From Porphyromonas pogonae (lineage in GTDB: Bacteria > Bacteroidota > Bacteroidia > Bacteroidales > Porphyromonadaceae): DNA of 64,000 nt. The notes beneath the pieces are model-generated. The model saw only the letters and a list, made by a program, of their open reading frames with translations, ran no database searches and was not told where the DNA came from. Each line of letters begins with the position of its first letter. Within the stretch, counting starts at the first letter, position 1. Shown here piece by piece: positions 42,099 to 51,620 of this stretch. The translations under genes and the position numbers were made by a program. The stretch is from assembly GCF_036320655.1 (NCBI RefSeq), contig NZ_CP143258.1, positions 2,270,001 to 2,334,000 on the forward strand. The letters are read 5' to 3'.

Positions 42099-42246
42099 CC
42101 ATGCTAATATAACGCATATTTTATCATCAGCAATATTTTTTACAGGAATATCGGCTTATATAACCACCCAACATCAACAAATAAGGTCATCCGAAAAGAA
42201 TATTCATAAAAAAACATATGATGCCAATTTATTAAAGAATAATAAT

Positions 42247-42254
42247 TAGTTTTG
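42247..42254 (+). promoter_or_regulatory. predicted GH35 gene promoter (-7 box)
   Basis: TAGTTTTG fits TAnnTTTG about 43 bp before the ATG. The -33 region is not a clear TTTG. Confidence 0.4.
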
Positions 42255-42296
42255 TAACCAGCGCATTATTAAAACTTATAATAAAAACAAACAGGT

Positions 42297-44186
42297 ATGA
42301 ATAGAAAGCTCGGTGTTTTGTTAGCATCAATACTTTTGACCATTTCACCCTTATTTTCTCAAGTGCAGAAAAAGCACACTTTCGAAATCAAAAACGGAAA
42401 TTTTCTGTACGACGGTAAACCTACACAAATCCATTCAGGAGAAATGCACTATGCTCGTATCCCTCATCAGTACTGGAGACACAGAATGCAAATGATCAAA
42501 GGATTGGGATTAAATGCAGTAGCGACTTACGTTTTTTGGAACAATCATGAGATAGCACCTGATCAATGGGACTTCAAAGGTGACAGGGATTTGGCACAAT
42601 TTATCAAAACAGCGGGAGAAGAAGGCCTCATGGTAATACTTCGTCCCGGGCCTTACACCTGTGCCGAATGGGAGTTCGGAGGCTACCCTTGGTGGCTTCA
42701 GAATATCAAAGGACTCGAAATCAGACGAGACAACCCCGAGTTTCTCAAACGTACTCAAAAATACATAAACAGACTGGCTCAAGAGACTAAAAATCTACAA
42801 ATTACTCATGGAGGACCTATCGTGATGGTACAAGTAGAAAACGAATTCGGATCCTACGTAGCACAACGTCCCGACATTCCTCTCGAAGAGCACCGCGCAT
42901 ATAATGCAGCTATCAAAAAGCAACTTATCGAAGCAGGATTCGATGTCCCAACATTTACATCAGACGGTAGCTGGCTCTTCAAGGGTGGAGCTACACCTGG
43001 AGCTCTACCTACAGCAAACGGTGAGAGTAATATCGAAAATCTCAAAAAGGTTGTCAATGAATATCATGATGGAAAAGGGCCCTATATGGTTGCTGAGTTT
43101 TATCCCGGTTGGTTGAGCCACTGGGCAGAGCCTTTCCCCGAAGTAAGTGCGTCAGAAATTGCCAAACAAACTGAAAAATACTTGAAAAACAATATATCTT
43201 TCAATTTTTATATGGTGCATGGAGGTACTAACTTTGGATTCACTTCAGGCGCTAACTACGATAAAAAGCATGATCTCCAGCCTGATCTAACAAGTTATGA
43301 CTACGATGCACCCATCTCTGAAGCAGGCTGGGTAACTCCCAAATATGACTCTATACGTAATGTGATCAAGAAACATGTTTCGTACAAAGTTCCAGAAGCA
43401 CCCAAGCCCATCCCTGTTATAGAAATCCCTGAAATCAGACTTCAGAAAGCATATAATGTGCTGGACATGGCAGCAACACTCCAACCAGTAAGCAATGACA
43501 AGCCCATGAGCTTCGAAGAGCTCAATCAGGGCTATGGCTATGTGCTTTATACACGTAAATTTAACCAGCCTATAAGCGGTAAATTGGAAATCAAAGGTCT
43601 CAGAGACTATGCTGTGGTTTATGTAAACGGAGAAAAAGTAGGAGAACTCAACAGGGTTTTCAATAATTACAGTATGGATATAGAAATTCCTTTCAACTCC
43701 ACACTGCAAATTTTGGTGGAAAACTTCGGTCGCATCAATTATGGTCCTGAGATTATCCATAATAATAAGGGTATCATCTCCCCCGTAAAAATCAATGCTA
43801 TGGAAATATCCGGCGATTGGAAGATGTACCGCTTACCTATGGAAGAGGCTCCTTATGCATCACTGTATAAATCAGTAAAACCCGACAACGTCAAAAACGC
43901 TACCAAACTAAAAGATATGCCCACTGTGTACGAAGGAACTTTCAATCTGAAAGAAACCGGTGATACATTCGTCGATATGAAAAACTGGGGCAAAGGTATC
44001 ATATTTGTCAATGGAAAGAACCTTGGCCGTTACTGGAAAGTAGGTCCTCAACAGACCTTATACCTTCCGGGTGTATGGCTCAAGAAAGGAGAAAACAAGA
44101 TTGTTATCTTCGAGCAACTCAATGAAAAAGTACATACAAATCTCCATACGGTAAAAACACCCATATTAAAAGATTTGTCGCTCTAA
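42297..44186 (+). CDS. GH35 family beta-galactosidase
   Basis: A 629-residue exported glycosidase with a signal peptide (about residues 1-21, ISPLFS). The TIM barrel (about 25-360) carries GH35 motifs GEMHYARIP, RPGPYTCAEWEFGGYPWWL, acid/base Glu in VQVENEFGSY (about 183) and nucleophile Glu in VAEFYPGWLSHW (about 266). C-terminal beta-sandwich domains end with a typical WxKGxNxxxxFE pattern (WLKKGENKIVIFEQ). It probably removes beta-galactose from host or dietary glycans in the periplasm. It is monocistronic, with its own terminator. Confidence 0.93.
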   Translation: MNRKLGVLLASILLTISPLFSQVQKKHTFEIKNGNFLYDGKPTQIHSGEMHYARIPHQYWRHRMQMIKGLGLNAVATYVFWNNHEIAPDQWDFKGDRDLAQFIKTAGEEGLMVILRPGPYTCAEWEFGGYPWWLQNIKGLEIRRDNPEFLKRTQKYINRLAQETKNLQITHGGPIVMVQVENEFGSYVAQRPDIPLEEHRAYNAAIKKQLIEAGFDVPTFTSDGSWLFKGGATPGALPTANGESNIENLKKVVNEYHDGKGPYMVAEFYPGWLSHWAEPFPEVSASEIAKQTEKYLKNNISFNFYMVHGGTNFGFTSGANYDKKHDLQPDLTSYDYDAPISEAGWVTPKYDSIRNVIKKHVSYKVPEAPKPIPVIEIPEIRLQKAYNVLDMAATLQPVSNDKPMSFEELNQGYGYVLYTRKFNQPISGKLEIKGLRDYAVVYVNGEKVGELNRVFNNYSMDIEIPFNSTLQILVENFGRINYGPEIIHNNKGIISPVKINAMEISGDWKMYRLPMEEAPYASLYKSVKPDNVKNATKLKDMPTVYEGTFNLKETGDTFVDMKNWGKGIIFVNGKNLGRYWKVGPQQTLYLPGVWLKKGENKIVIFEQLNEKVHTNLHTVKTPILKDLSL

Positions 44187-44218
44187 AACAATCTTTTGCA
44201 CTGAACAACACTTTACTT

Positions 44219-44252
44219 GAGGGCTGACAACTATTGTCAGCCCTCCTTTATT
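44219..44252 (+). terminator. terminator after the GH35 gene
   Basis: GAGGGCTGACAA and TTGTCAGCCCTC form a perfect 12-bp stem with a 4-nt loop, followed by CTTTATTAT. It lies 33 bp after the stop codon. Confidence 0.92.
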
Positions 44253-44438
44253 ATAGCCTTAAGAAATACAAAAAAACTAAATTTGAGTTTACAAAAAAAA
44301 CAAAATACAATCTGTCAAAAAGAGATAAAAATAGAATTAAGCTAAGCAGAAATTACAAAAAAACAGAAGATATACTACCCTTTTGATACAGCTAATTTGC
44401 ATAATACAGCCCCTCGTAGTATACATAGACTGTAGATT

Positions 44439-44570
44439 TCTCTTTTAGTTATGTCATGATATTTTCTTAGTTACCATTCAATATTTTCTTAACTAAGCAA
44501 TATCATTTTCTTAGTTAGAAAAATACCGCAATCCAGTTAGAAATTTAGAGGAACGTAGTTAAGAAAAAAT
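44439..44570. repeat. 22-bp tandem repeat array C (six units)
   Basis: Six consecutive 22-bp units start at 44439, 44461, 44483, 44505, 44527 and 44549. Each has AGTTA (or AACTA) at positions 9-13. Units 2 to 4 share ATTTTCTTAGTTA. The unit sequence is unrelated to arrays A, B and D, but the period is the same to the base. Confidence 0.6.
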
Positions 44571-44586
44571 AGAGATTAATAACTTG

Positions 44587-44630
44587 AAAAAAAAAATCCG
44601 TAAATGGATCTACGGATTCCATTCACGGAT
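44587..44630 (-). terminator. terminator-like hairpin in element C
   Basis: Read leftwards, ATCCGTGAATGG pairs with CCATTTACGGAT (one mismatch) and is followed by about ten T. It would end transcription from cassette C before it reaches array C. Confidence 0.7.
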
Positions 44631-44872
44631 ATATTATCAATATTTTGAGGTATTTCTTACATTCTGACAATTTGATATCTCAACTTGATATTGTAGTTTT
44701 GACAAAATGATAGTTACTACTTATTCTATAATACGAAGTATACATCATAAACCTACACCTCTGTGAAGAAAAATTCCAAAGAGTTGCATTGTTAAATGTA
44801 GTAAAATATAGTATCTGCTTGTATATTGATCTCATATTCTATAAACGAAGTATAAATAATAAGTATAAACAG
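44587..44872 (-). ncRNA. candidate non-coding transcript from promoter cassette C
   Basis: It would start a few bases after TATCTTTG (44880-44887, minus strand) and end at a hairpin with a T tract (44587-44630), giving about 285 nt. The longest frame from an early ATG is about 12 codons. Whether it is a real small RNA needs expression data. Confidence 0.4.
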
Positions 44873-44879
44873 TTCATGA

Positions 44880-44911
44880 CAAAGATACAACATCGCACCC
44901 CCCTTTGTCAA
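44880..44911 (-). promoter_or_regulatory. promoter cassette of element C
   Basis: On the minus strand TTGACAAAGG, a 21-nt gap and TATCTTTG. The sequence between is nearly the same as in element B (GGTGCGATGTTG versus GGTACGATGTTG). Confidence 0.65.
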
Positions 44912-45000
44912 GAGGGAAGCCTTATTTTTAATATTTTTTACTCCCTGTAGATTCATCATTTCGTGACGACTCAGTAGATAAATTTTTTACTACCATTATT

Positions 45001-45187
45001 GAGCCTGTTGCAAAAGTCAACAGTCTTGTGGATTTTGGAGGCAAAGCCGACAAAAGACACTTTGACCGGGCTGAGAGGGTAAAGTGCAAGGCGCTAAGAG
45101 TGAGTGCACAGGGAGTTTACTTCAGGTAAATGACCTAGCGCGAATCTCGCAAGCAACGAAGCAATTGGCCTGCTATGCAACGGTCTC
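45001..45187 (+). mobile_element. 187-bp MITE, copy 3
   Basis: The ends GAGCCTGTTGCA and TGCAACGGTCTC form the inverted repeats (two mismatches). The flanks TTATT and TTGTT are an imperfect 5-bp duplication, so this copy may be older. The interior matches copy 1 with only a few substitutions. Confidence 0.83.
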
Positions 45188-45453
45188 TTGTTGTGATTTA
45201 TTGAGCTAAAGTTTACGATGAAGAGAGGTTGATGAGATTTTCGTATTAAATAAGAGTTGCCTGTCCCATCCCAATACCCTTTGGCTATAGACTCCTATTC
45301 ACAAGACCGCCCTTTGTAAAACAAAAGACAAAACACAGGCTAATTTTTATTACCACACACCACATAAGCCACATCCAGAAGCCTCCATTTTGTTATTAAA
45401 GAAAAAAATCAAAAATATTTTATAAAAAGGCATTCAATATCAGTTATAAAATA
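45188..45453. other. spacer upstream of the glutamate mutase operon
   Basis: No gene. I looked for an adenosylcobalamin riboswitch because the operon encodes a B12 enzyme, and I found no recognisable B12-box on the plus strand. Confidence 0.4.
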
Positions 45454-45461
45454 TACCTTTG
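45454..45461 (+). promoter_or_regulatory. predicted promoter (-7 box) of the methylaspartate operon
   Basis: TACCTTTG matches TAnnTTTG closely and is the same box as the rRNA promoter. It lies 69 bp before the glmS ATG. The -33 region (ATTC about 20 bp upstream) is weak. Confidence 0.5.
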
Positions 45462-45529
45462 TCAAAGCATAGAAGGCATAAACACAAGCATAGAAAAAAG
45501 AGTAGGATCTAACCAATTTGACAATACTT

Positions 45530-45943
45530 ATGAATGGGAAAACTGTGGTTACCGGCGTCATAGGTGCGGATGCACACGCTGTTGGTAACAAGATAATTGC
45601 ATTTGCTCTTGAGCAAGTAGGATTTAAGGTCGTTAACCTTGGAGTAATGGTTTCGCAAGAAGAATACATAGAAGCAGCCATAGAAACCAATGCAGACGCC
45701 ATCTTAGTTTCATCACTTTACGGACATGGAGAGATTGACTGCAACGGACTTAGAGAAAAGTGCGATGAAGCCGGCCTTAATAATATCCCCATATTGGCAG
45801 GGGGTAATCTCGTTGTGGGCAAACAAAACTTTGAAGAAGTAGAAAAAAGATTTCTTGCCATGGGATTTAATCAGGTATATCCACCGGGCACTCCTATAGA
45901 GACCACAATAGAAGACCTCAAAAAAATACTTAAGATTGCATAG
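45530..45943 (+). CDS. glmS: methylaspartate mutase (glutamate mutase) S subunit
   Basis: A 137-residue cobalamin-binding subunit that, with GlmE, rearranges L-glutamate to (2S,3S)-3-methylaspartate. The base-off B12 motif DxHxxG is [11 protein letters not shown] (His about residue 16), followed by SLYGHGE and AGGNLVVG, which line the nucleotide tail. I chose ATG 45530, which gives exactly the usual family length; an in-frame TTG at 45518 is less likely. First gene of a nine-gene rightward operon. Adenosylcobalamin is required. Confidence 0.95.
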   Translation: MNGKTVVTGVIGADAHAVGNKIIAFALEQVGFKVVNLGVMVSQEEYIEAAIETNADAILVSSLYGHGEIDCNGLREKCDEAGLNNIPILAGGNLVVGKQNFEEVEKRFLAMGFNQVYPPGTPIETTIEDLKKILKIA

Positions 45944-45946
45944 ATT

Positions 45947-47332
45947 ATGAGGTATTTGACTGTTGATTTCGGCAGTACCTATACCAAGTTGACGGCAATT
46001 GACGGAGATAAAAGAGAAGTTGTAGGTACTGCGTCGGCTTTTACAACCATTGATACGGATGTAATGGATGGTTTCAATTGTGCCCAAAAGAAGTTGGAAG
46101 ATCAGATCGGGATATTCCGATATGACCAATTGCTATGTTGCAGCAGTGCGGCAGGGGGACTCAAGATGGTAGCTTTGGGGCTTGTACCGGACCTTACAGC
46201 AAAAGCAGCCAAGACTGCTGCTGCCAGTGCCGGAGCCAAGGTGATGAAGACTTACTCCTTCGAAATAAGTAAAGCTGAGCAACAGGAGATTTACGAGATC
46301 AATCCCGACCTTGTTTTGCTCTGCGGAGGAACTGACGGAGGCAACAAACAGGTAATCATAACCAATGCCCGTAAACTCTGTGAGATAAAAAGGCCATTCT
46401 CAACCATTATAGCAGGGAATAAAAGTGCGATGGATGAGATAGAAGAGATATTTGCAGCGTCGGGAAAAGATTATGTTATCACAGATAATGTGATGCCTGA
46501 GTTCAATAAACTCTGCATCGATCCCGCAAAAGAATGTATCAAAAACCTGTTTATCACCAAAATCATTGATGCCAAAGGCTTGAGCAGAGTACAGGAAATG
46601 ACATCCTACAAAATAATACCCACTCCTTTGGCTGTAATGAATGGCTGTGAACTATACAGCAAAGGCACAAAAACCCAAACGGGGCATGGGGATGTAATGG
46701 CTATAGATATAGGAGGAGCTACCACAGATGTATATTCTATGTCATGGGGTAATCCTACCATAGAAGGTACTATGATCAAGGGAATACCCGAGCCTTACAG
46801 CAAACGCACAGTTGAGGGTGACCTGGGTATGCGTTACAGTCTCAAACATGTATTGGATGCCGTAGACACATCCGGAATAGCTTTAGATCTGGGAGTAAGT
46901 GAAGATGATATAAGTACCAGAGTAAACATCTGCACTGCACAACCTGAGCTTTTAGCCGAAAGGGGAAGTATAGAAGAGAAAATAGAGGAAAGGCTGGCGC
47001 GCGAGGCTGTATCGATAGCGACACAAAGGCACTGTGGGACGCTGATAAGTGTGTACACTCCCATGGGGCAGATATATACCCTTACAGGCAAAGACCTGAT
47101 GGAAATCCCCGGGGTAATAGGCATAGGAGGTGTCCTGATCAATAGCCCCAACCCGGCAGAGATATTGCAAGGAGCTACCTACAACCTACAAACACCGGAA
47201 TGTGCCAAACCGAGAAAACCGAGATTCTTCTTGGACAAAAGGTACATCTTTGCATCCATGGGGCTACTTTGTAAAGTGGATCCTGACCTGGCATTACACA
47301 TATTGAACACAGAGATTACAGCAATAGAATAG
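45947..47332 (+). CDS. glmL: methylaspartate mutase accessory protein GlmL (MutL)
   Basis: A 461-residue ASKHA-fold protein always found between the two mutase subunits. The N-terminal phosphate loop is LTVDFGSTYTKLT, with a second loop MAIDIGGATTDVYS (about residue 250) and PGVIGIGGVLINS near the end. The family is thought to reactivate or chaperone the B12 mutase using ATP. It lies 3 bp after glmS. Confidence 0.93.
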   Translation: MRYLTVDFGSTYTKLTAIDGDKREVVGTASAFTTIDTDVMDGFNCAQKKLEDQIGIFRYDQLLCCSSAAGGLKMVALGLVPDLTAKAAKTAAASAGAKVMKTYSFEISKAEQQEIYEINPDLVLLCGGTDGGNKQVIITNARKLCEIKRPFSTIIAGNKSAMDEIEEIFAASGKDYVITDNVMPEFNKLCIDPAKECIKNLFITKIIDAKGLSRVQEMTSYKIIPTPLAVMNGCELYSKGTKTQTGHGDVMAIDIGGATTDVYSMSWGNPTIEGTMIKGIPEPYSKRTVEGDLGMRYSLKHVLDAVDTSGIALDLGVSEDDISTRVNICTAQPELLAERGSIEEKIEERLAREAVSIATQRHCGTLISVYTPMGQIYTLTGKDLMEIPGVIGIGGVLINSPNPAEILQGATYNLQTPECAKPRKPRFFLDKRYIFASMGLLCKVDPDLALHILNTEITAIE

Positions 47333-47371
47333 AAAGCATAAAAAAAACAAATCTAAACACGAGACTAATTC

Positions 47372-48826
47372 ATGGAGGTAAAAAACACAAAAATTACCGA
47401 AGCAGACTTCTTTGCCCAACGCAAAGAGGTGCTGGAGCAATGGCCTACGGGAAAAGGTGTGGATTTTGAAGAAGCAGTAGCATATCAAAAATCAATCCAT
47501 CCGGACAGACGATTCGGTGCAAAACTTGAAAAGGCGGCACAAGAAGGAGTAACCCTCATTCAACCTCGAGCAGGAGTAGCACTTTATACGGAACATATCA
47601 AATTACTTCAATATCTTGAAACGGAAGGAGAGGCAGATCTTTTACCCTCGACTGTAGATAGCTATACCCGACTCAATAGATACAACGAAGCAGAAACCGG
47701 TATCGAAAAAAGCAAGGAAACCGGACGTTCCATGCTCAATGGCTTTCCGATTGTCAACTATGGGGTGGATATCTGTAGAACAGTAACCTCTGCTTTGTCA
47801 AGTCCTGTACAGGTAAGGCATGGTACTCCCGATGCCCGCTTACTTACGGAGATTTCTATAGCCGGAGGTTTTACTTCTTATGAAGGTGGAGGTATTTCTT
47901 ACAATATTCCTTATTCCAAAAATCACTCCTTAGAGAAAACCATTGCCCACTGGCAGTATGCTGATAGATTGGTAGGGCTGTATGAGGAGGCAGGAGTATC
48001 CATCAATCGTGAGCCCTTCGGGCCTCTCACCGGCACCCTAATACCCCCTTGCATATCCAATGCTGTAGCTATCATAGAATCTTTATTAGCAGCGACCCAA
48101 GGAGTCAAAGATATTACGGTAGGCTATGGACAATGTGGTAACCTTATTCAGGATATTGCTGCAGTAAGATCGCTCAAGCTTCTTACAGAAAGCTACCTTT
48201 CCAAATACGGATTCAAGGATGTAAGGATTACAACCGTATTCCATCAATGGATGGGTGGTTTCCCGCAAGACGAATCCAAGGCCTTCGGGGTAATATCTTG
48301 GGGAGCTGCCGCCGCCGCATTGGCAAAGGCTACTAAAGTAATTGTAAAGACTCCGCATGAAGCTATGGGTGTTCCCACCAAAGAAGCCAACGCTTCAGGA
48401 CTGAGAGCCACAAAACAAGTTATATCAATGCTCAGGGATCAGGACTTGAGAGAGATACCCGAAGTAATCAAAGAAAGCAAGATTATCGAAGAGGAAGTCA
48501 AGTGTATCCTGGACAAAGTGGAAGAGCTGGGCAAAGGAGACTTTGCCTTGGGAACCATAGCAGCATTTGAGGCGGGGGTATTGGATATACCTTTTGCTCC
48601 AAGCCGATTCAACGCCGGTAAAGTGATGCCGGCAAGGGATAATTCCGGAGCAATAAGGATTTTGGAAATGGGTAATCTGCCGCTTTCAAAATCACTCAAA
48701 GATTTTCACAGAATGAAACTGGAGCAAAGGGCTGCACAGGAAAAGAGAGAAGTGAGTTTCCAGATGGTCATCGATGATGTCTATGCTATAGGCAAAGGTT
48801 TTCTTGTAGGTCGTCCCAATAGCTGA
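47372..48826 (+). CDS. glmE: methylaspartate mutase (glutamate mutase) E subunit
   Basis: A 484-residue catalytic TIM-barrel subunit that binds glutamate and contacts the B12 cofactor on GlmS. Signature stretches include [30 protein letters not shown] and [18 protein letters not shown]. Length is normal for the family (~483). It lies 39 bp after glmL. A long stem-loop separates it from mal. Confidence 0.95.
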   Translation: MEVKNTKITEADFFAQRKEVLEQWPTGKGVDFEEAVAYQKSIHPDRRFGAKLEKAAQEGVTLIQPRAGVALYTEHIKLLQYLETEGEADLLPSTVDSYTRLNRYNEAETGIEKSKETGRSMLNGFPIVNYGVDICRTVTSALSSPVQVRHGTPDARLLTEISIAGGFTSYEGGGISYNIPYSKNHSLEKTIAHWQYADRLVGLYEEAGVSINREPFGPLTGTLIPPCISNAVAIIESLLAATQGVKDITVGYGQCGNLIQDIAAVRSLKLLTESYLSKYGFKDVRITTVFHQWMGGFPQDESKAFGVISWGAAAAALAKATKVIVKTPHEAMGVPTKEANASGLRATKQVISMLRDQDLREIPEVIKESKIIEEEVKCILDKVEELGKGDFALGTIAAFEAGVLDIPFAPSRFNAGKVMPARDNSGAIRILEMGNLPLSKSLKDFHRMKLEQRAAQEKREVSFQMVIDDVYAIGKGFLVGRPNS

Positions 48827-48863
48827 TAAAAGCATACCTGTTAATTTCTATATTAAGTGTTGT

Positions 48864-48923
48864 CCGCCGAGGAGCTTTGTCCTTTTCGATGAAATCTTGA
48901 GAAAAGCGGAGCTCCGAAAGCGG
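48864..48923 (+). promoter_or_regulatory. long intercistronic stem-loop between glmE and mal
   Basis: CCGC/GCGG, GGAGCT/AGCTCC and CTTTTC/GAAAAG pair in nested order around a short loop. No T tract follows, so it is more likely an mRNA processing or stability element than a full terminator. Confidence 0.5.
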
Positions 48924-48995
48924 ATATCCCCGAAGCATAATAAAAACAATAAGACATCTCTATAGGTAAGAGAGTCAAACAAAACAACATATATC

Positions 48996-50240
48996 ATGAA
49001 GATTAAAAAAGTAATTTGTTCACCGGGAAAAACCGGATTCTTTTTTGACGATCAAAAATCTATCAAAGCAGGCGCAAAAAACGATGGGAACTTCTACAGA
49101 GGAGAGGTAATGACACCGGGATTTAGCGCTGTGCGACAAATGGGAGAATCAATCTCCGTTATGTTTATTCTTGAAAACGGGTCTATTGCTTTCGGCGACT
49201 GTGCAGCAGTACAATACTCGGGAGCAGGTGGGCGTGATCCGCTGTTCCTTGCAGAAAACTTTATTCCTATCATAGAAAAAGAAATAGCTCCTATATATGA
49301 AGGTAAAGAGATCACTACTTTCCGAGAAATGGCTGATATCGTAGATAAGATGAAAAGCCCTTCCACCGGTAAAATATACCATACGGCTATCAGATATGGT
49401 ATTACGCAGGCTTGCCTTGATGCTGTAGCAAAAAGCAAAAACAAACTCATGGCACAAGTGGTAGCTGAGGAATACGGCACAGAGGTTTCCGAGGTGATGA
49501 TCCCCATCTTTACGCAGTCCGGTGACGATCGTTATCTCAACGCAGATAAAATGATCATGAAAGGAGCAGCAGTATTACCTCATGCCCTGTTCAATCACGT
49601 GGAAGATAAAGTAGGATGGAAAGGCGAAAAAATCAGGGACTACATAGAGTGGCTGAGAAACAGAATACTAAGCCTGAAACCTTATGAAGACTATAATCCC
49701 ACACTACATATAGATGTATATGGTACACTGGGGATTGTTTTCGATAATGATTTCAAAAAAATAGCGGATTATATCTGCGAACTTGCAGAGGTGGCTTGTC
49801 CCTTCAAATTGCGTGTGGAGGGGCCGGTAGATATGGGCGAGAAACAAAAACAAATCGAAGCCTTAGCTGAAATACGCAGGCTTATGGATGCTCAGGGTAC
49901 TGATGCACAAATTGTAGCCGACGAATGGTGCAATACACTGGAAGATATCCAAGATTTCACTACTGCCAAGGCAGGACATATGGCACAAATCAAAACTCCT
50001 GATTTGGGTGGTATCAACAACTCGATCGAAGCCGTGATCTATTGTAAACAAAACGATATGGGGGCTTATCTCGGAGGAACCTGTAATGAAACGAATAGGT
50101 CTGCAGAGGTATGCGCGCACATAGCTATGGCTACCTCTCCAATTCAATATCTTGCCAAGCCCGGTATGGGAGTGGATGAAGGATACATGATTGTATTCAA
50201 TGAAATGAGCAGAATACTTGCTCTCAAGGATCAACTATAA
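48996..50240 (+). CDS. mal: methylaspartate ammonia-lyase
   Basis: A 414-residue enolase-superfamily enzyme that eliminates ammonia from 3-methylaspartate to give mesaconate. The N-terminal MKIKKVICSPGKTGFFFDDQ and the QYSGAGGRDPLF loop are family-typical. The barrel has metal ligands in HIDVYG, RVEGPVD and VADEWCNTLEDI, and the catalytic Lys in QIKTPDLGGI (about residue 330). It is second in pathway order and follows the mutase genes. Confidence 0.96.
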   Translation: MKIKKVICSPGKTGFFFDDQKSIKAGAKNDGNFYRGEVMTPGFSAVRQMGESISVMFILENGSIAFGDCAAVQYSGAGGRDPLFLAENFIPIIEKEIAPIYEGKEITTFREMADIVDKMKSPSTGKIYHTAIRYGITQACLDAVAKSKNKLMAQVVAEEYGTEVSEVMIPIFTQSGDDRYLNADKMIMKGAAVLPHALFNHVEDKVGWKGEKIRDYIEWLRNRILSLKPYEDYNPTLHIDVYGTLGIVFDNDFKKIADYICELAEVACPFKLRVEGPVDMGEKQKQIEALAEIRRLMDAQGTDAQIVADEWCNTLEDIQDFTTAKAGHMAQIKTPDLGGINNSIEAVIYCKQNDMGAYLGGTCNETNRSAEVCAHIAMATSPIQYLAKPGMGVDEGYMIVFNEMSRILALKDQL

Positions 50241-50256
50241 ATCAAATAAAAGTACT

Positions 50257-51618
50257 ATGATGGATGAAATAAGAGTATTGTCACCTACCGCCATTTTGGG
50301 GTATGGGTTCCCTGAAGAGTCTTTTAGAGAGGGAATGAAGCGTAATCCGCATGTGATAGCAGTAGACGCAGGATCTACAGATCCCGGGCCTTATTACCTG
50401 GGTGCGGGTATATCTTTTACGGATCGCAATGCTGTGAAGAGAGACTTGTCTATTATGATACCGGCAGCATTGGAAGCCAAAATACCTGTAATCATAGGTA
50501 CGGCGGGCGGATGCGGAGGTCACCCTCATGTAGCGATCACAGTGGATATAATCAAGGAGATAGCAGCCGAGAAGAATATCAAATTCAAAATGGCTGTGTT
50601 AGAGTCTGAATTTGACAAGGAGTATATCAAAGAAAAATTGAGAAAAGGGGATATCACCCCACTCCATCCGGCAAAAGAAATAGACGAAACAGATGTAGAG
50701 CAGGCTGTAAGAATAGTGGCTCAAATGGGTGACGAGCCTTATATAAATGCTCTGAATGAGGGTGCTCAGGTTATTTTGGCAGGTAGGTCTTATGACCCGT
50801 CGGTATTCTCGGCGTTGGCTATTAGAGAGGGATTTGACAAGGGGCTTGCTATACACATGGGTAAGATACTGGAATGCGCTGCCATTACTTGTATGCCGGG
50901 AAGCGGCAGTGACTGTATGTTTGGATATCTGCGCAAAGACAGTTTTGTACTCGAGCCTCTATCGACCTTGCGTAAGTGTACAACATTGTCTGTAGCAGCA
51001 CATACTTTGTATGAAAAAACAAATCCGTACTTATTGCCCGGCCCCGGGGGAGCCATTGACTTACACAACTCCACTTTTACCCAAATCACGGATAACATGG
51101 TAGAAGTAAAAGGAAGTAAATTCGTGCCTACAGAAGATTACTATGTAAAACTCGAAGGCGTACGCAAAGTAGGTTACAGAACAATATCACCCGCCGCTGC
51201 TAAGGATCCTGTGATGATCGCCAATATCGATACAATAGTAGAGAAGGTAAAAGAAAGAGTTGTCAATAATTTTGAGAATTTCGGTCTCATAGACTTCTTC
51301 CTCGACTTTAAGATCTACGGTAAGAAAGGAGTTATGCACATGTTTCCCAATACACCTGAGTCGCATAGTGATGAACTTATGATTATCATAGAGGCGGTAG
51401 CTCCCACTCAAGAACAAGCCAATACAATCTGTAGCTTCGCACGTAGCACTATGCTCCACTACGGATATGAAGGACGCATATCCACTGCAGGAAATCTGGC
51501 ATTCCCATTCTCTCCGTCAGATTGCAAAGTGGGAGAAGTATATGAATTCAACATCTATCATCTCATGAAAGTGGATGACCCCGTATCACTATTCCCTGTG
51601 ACTTATATGGATATTTAA
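50257..51618 (+). CDS. AtuA-like protein (DUF1446 family)
   Basis: A protein of about 453 residues resembling the acyclic terpene utilization AtuA/DUF1446 family. Typical stretches are DAGSTDPGPYYLGAG and IIGTAGGCGGHPHVA near the N-terminus, and ILAGRSYDPSVF and LLPGPGGAIDLH further on. Its biochemical role is unknown. Relatives commonly sit beside a DUF4387 gene, as here, and in glutamate-mutase clusters of other anaerobes. I chose ATG 50257, 16 bp after mal; the frame is open further upstream, overlapping mal. Confidence 0.82.
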   Translation: MMDEIRVLSPTAILGYGFPEESFREGMKRNPHVIAVDAGSTDPGPYYLGAGISFTDRNAVKRDLSIMIPAALEAKIPVIIGTAGGCGGHPHVAITVDIIKEIAAEKNIKFKMAVLESEFDKEYIKEKLRKGDITPLHPAKEIDETDVEQAVRIVAQMGDEPYINALNEGAQVILAGRSYDPSVFSALAIREGFDKGLAIHMGKILECAAITCMPGSGSDCMFGYLRKDSFVLEPLSTLRKCTTLSVAAHTLYEKTNPYLLPGPGGAIDLHNSTFTQITDNMVEVKGSKFVPTEDYYVKLEGVRKVGYRTISPAAAKDPVMIANIDTIVEKVKERVVNNFENFGLIDFFLDFKIYGKKGVMHMFPNTPESHSDELMIIIEAVAPTQEQANTICSFARSTMLHYGYEGRISTAGNLAFPFSPSDCKVGEVYEFNIYHLMKVDDPVSLFPVTYMDI

Positions 51619-51620
51619 CA

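Larger units (their letters stand above)
44301..44950 (-). repeat. intergenic element C: promoter cassette, terminator hairpin and tandem array
   Basis: Read leftwards it has the same promoter cassette as elements A and B, then ATTTATACTT-like sequence, CATTTTGTCAAAA, a terminator-like hairpin, a 22-bp array, and finally TTTTTGACAGATTG, like the end of element B. It is shorter (~650 bp) and its array units differ in sequence. Homology to A and B is clear only at the promoter and end motifs, and the boundaries are approximate. Confidence 0.4.

Noticed and set aside
38671-44186. A GH35/lpdA polysaccharide-utilisation locus
   Set aside because: No SusC/SusD pair, regulator or further glycosidase is adjacent; the genes are divergent and separately terminated.
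45188-45529. Adenosylcobalamin riboswitch upstream of glmS
   Set aside because: Expected for a B12-dependent operon, but no B12-box-like sequence was recognised and the predicted leader is only about 60 nt.
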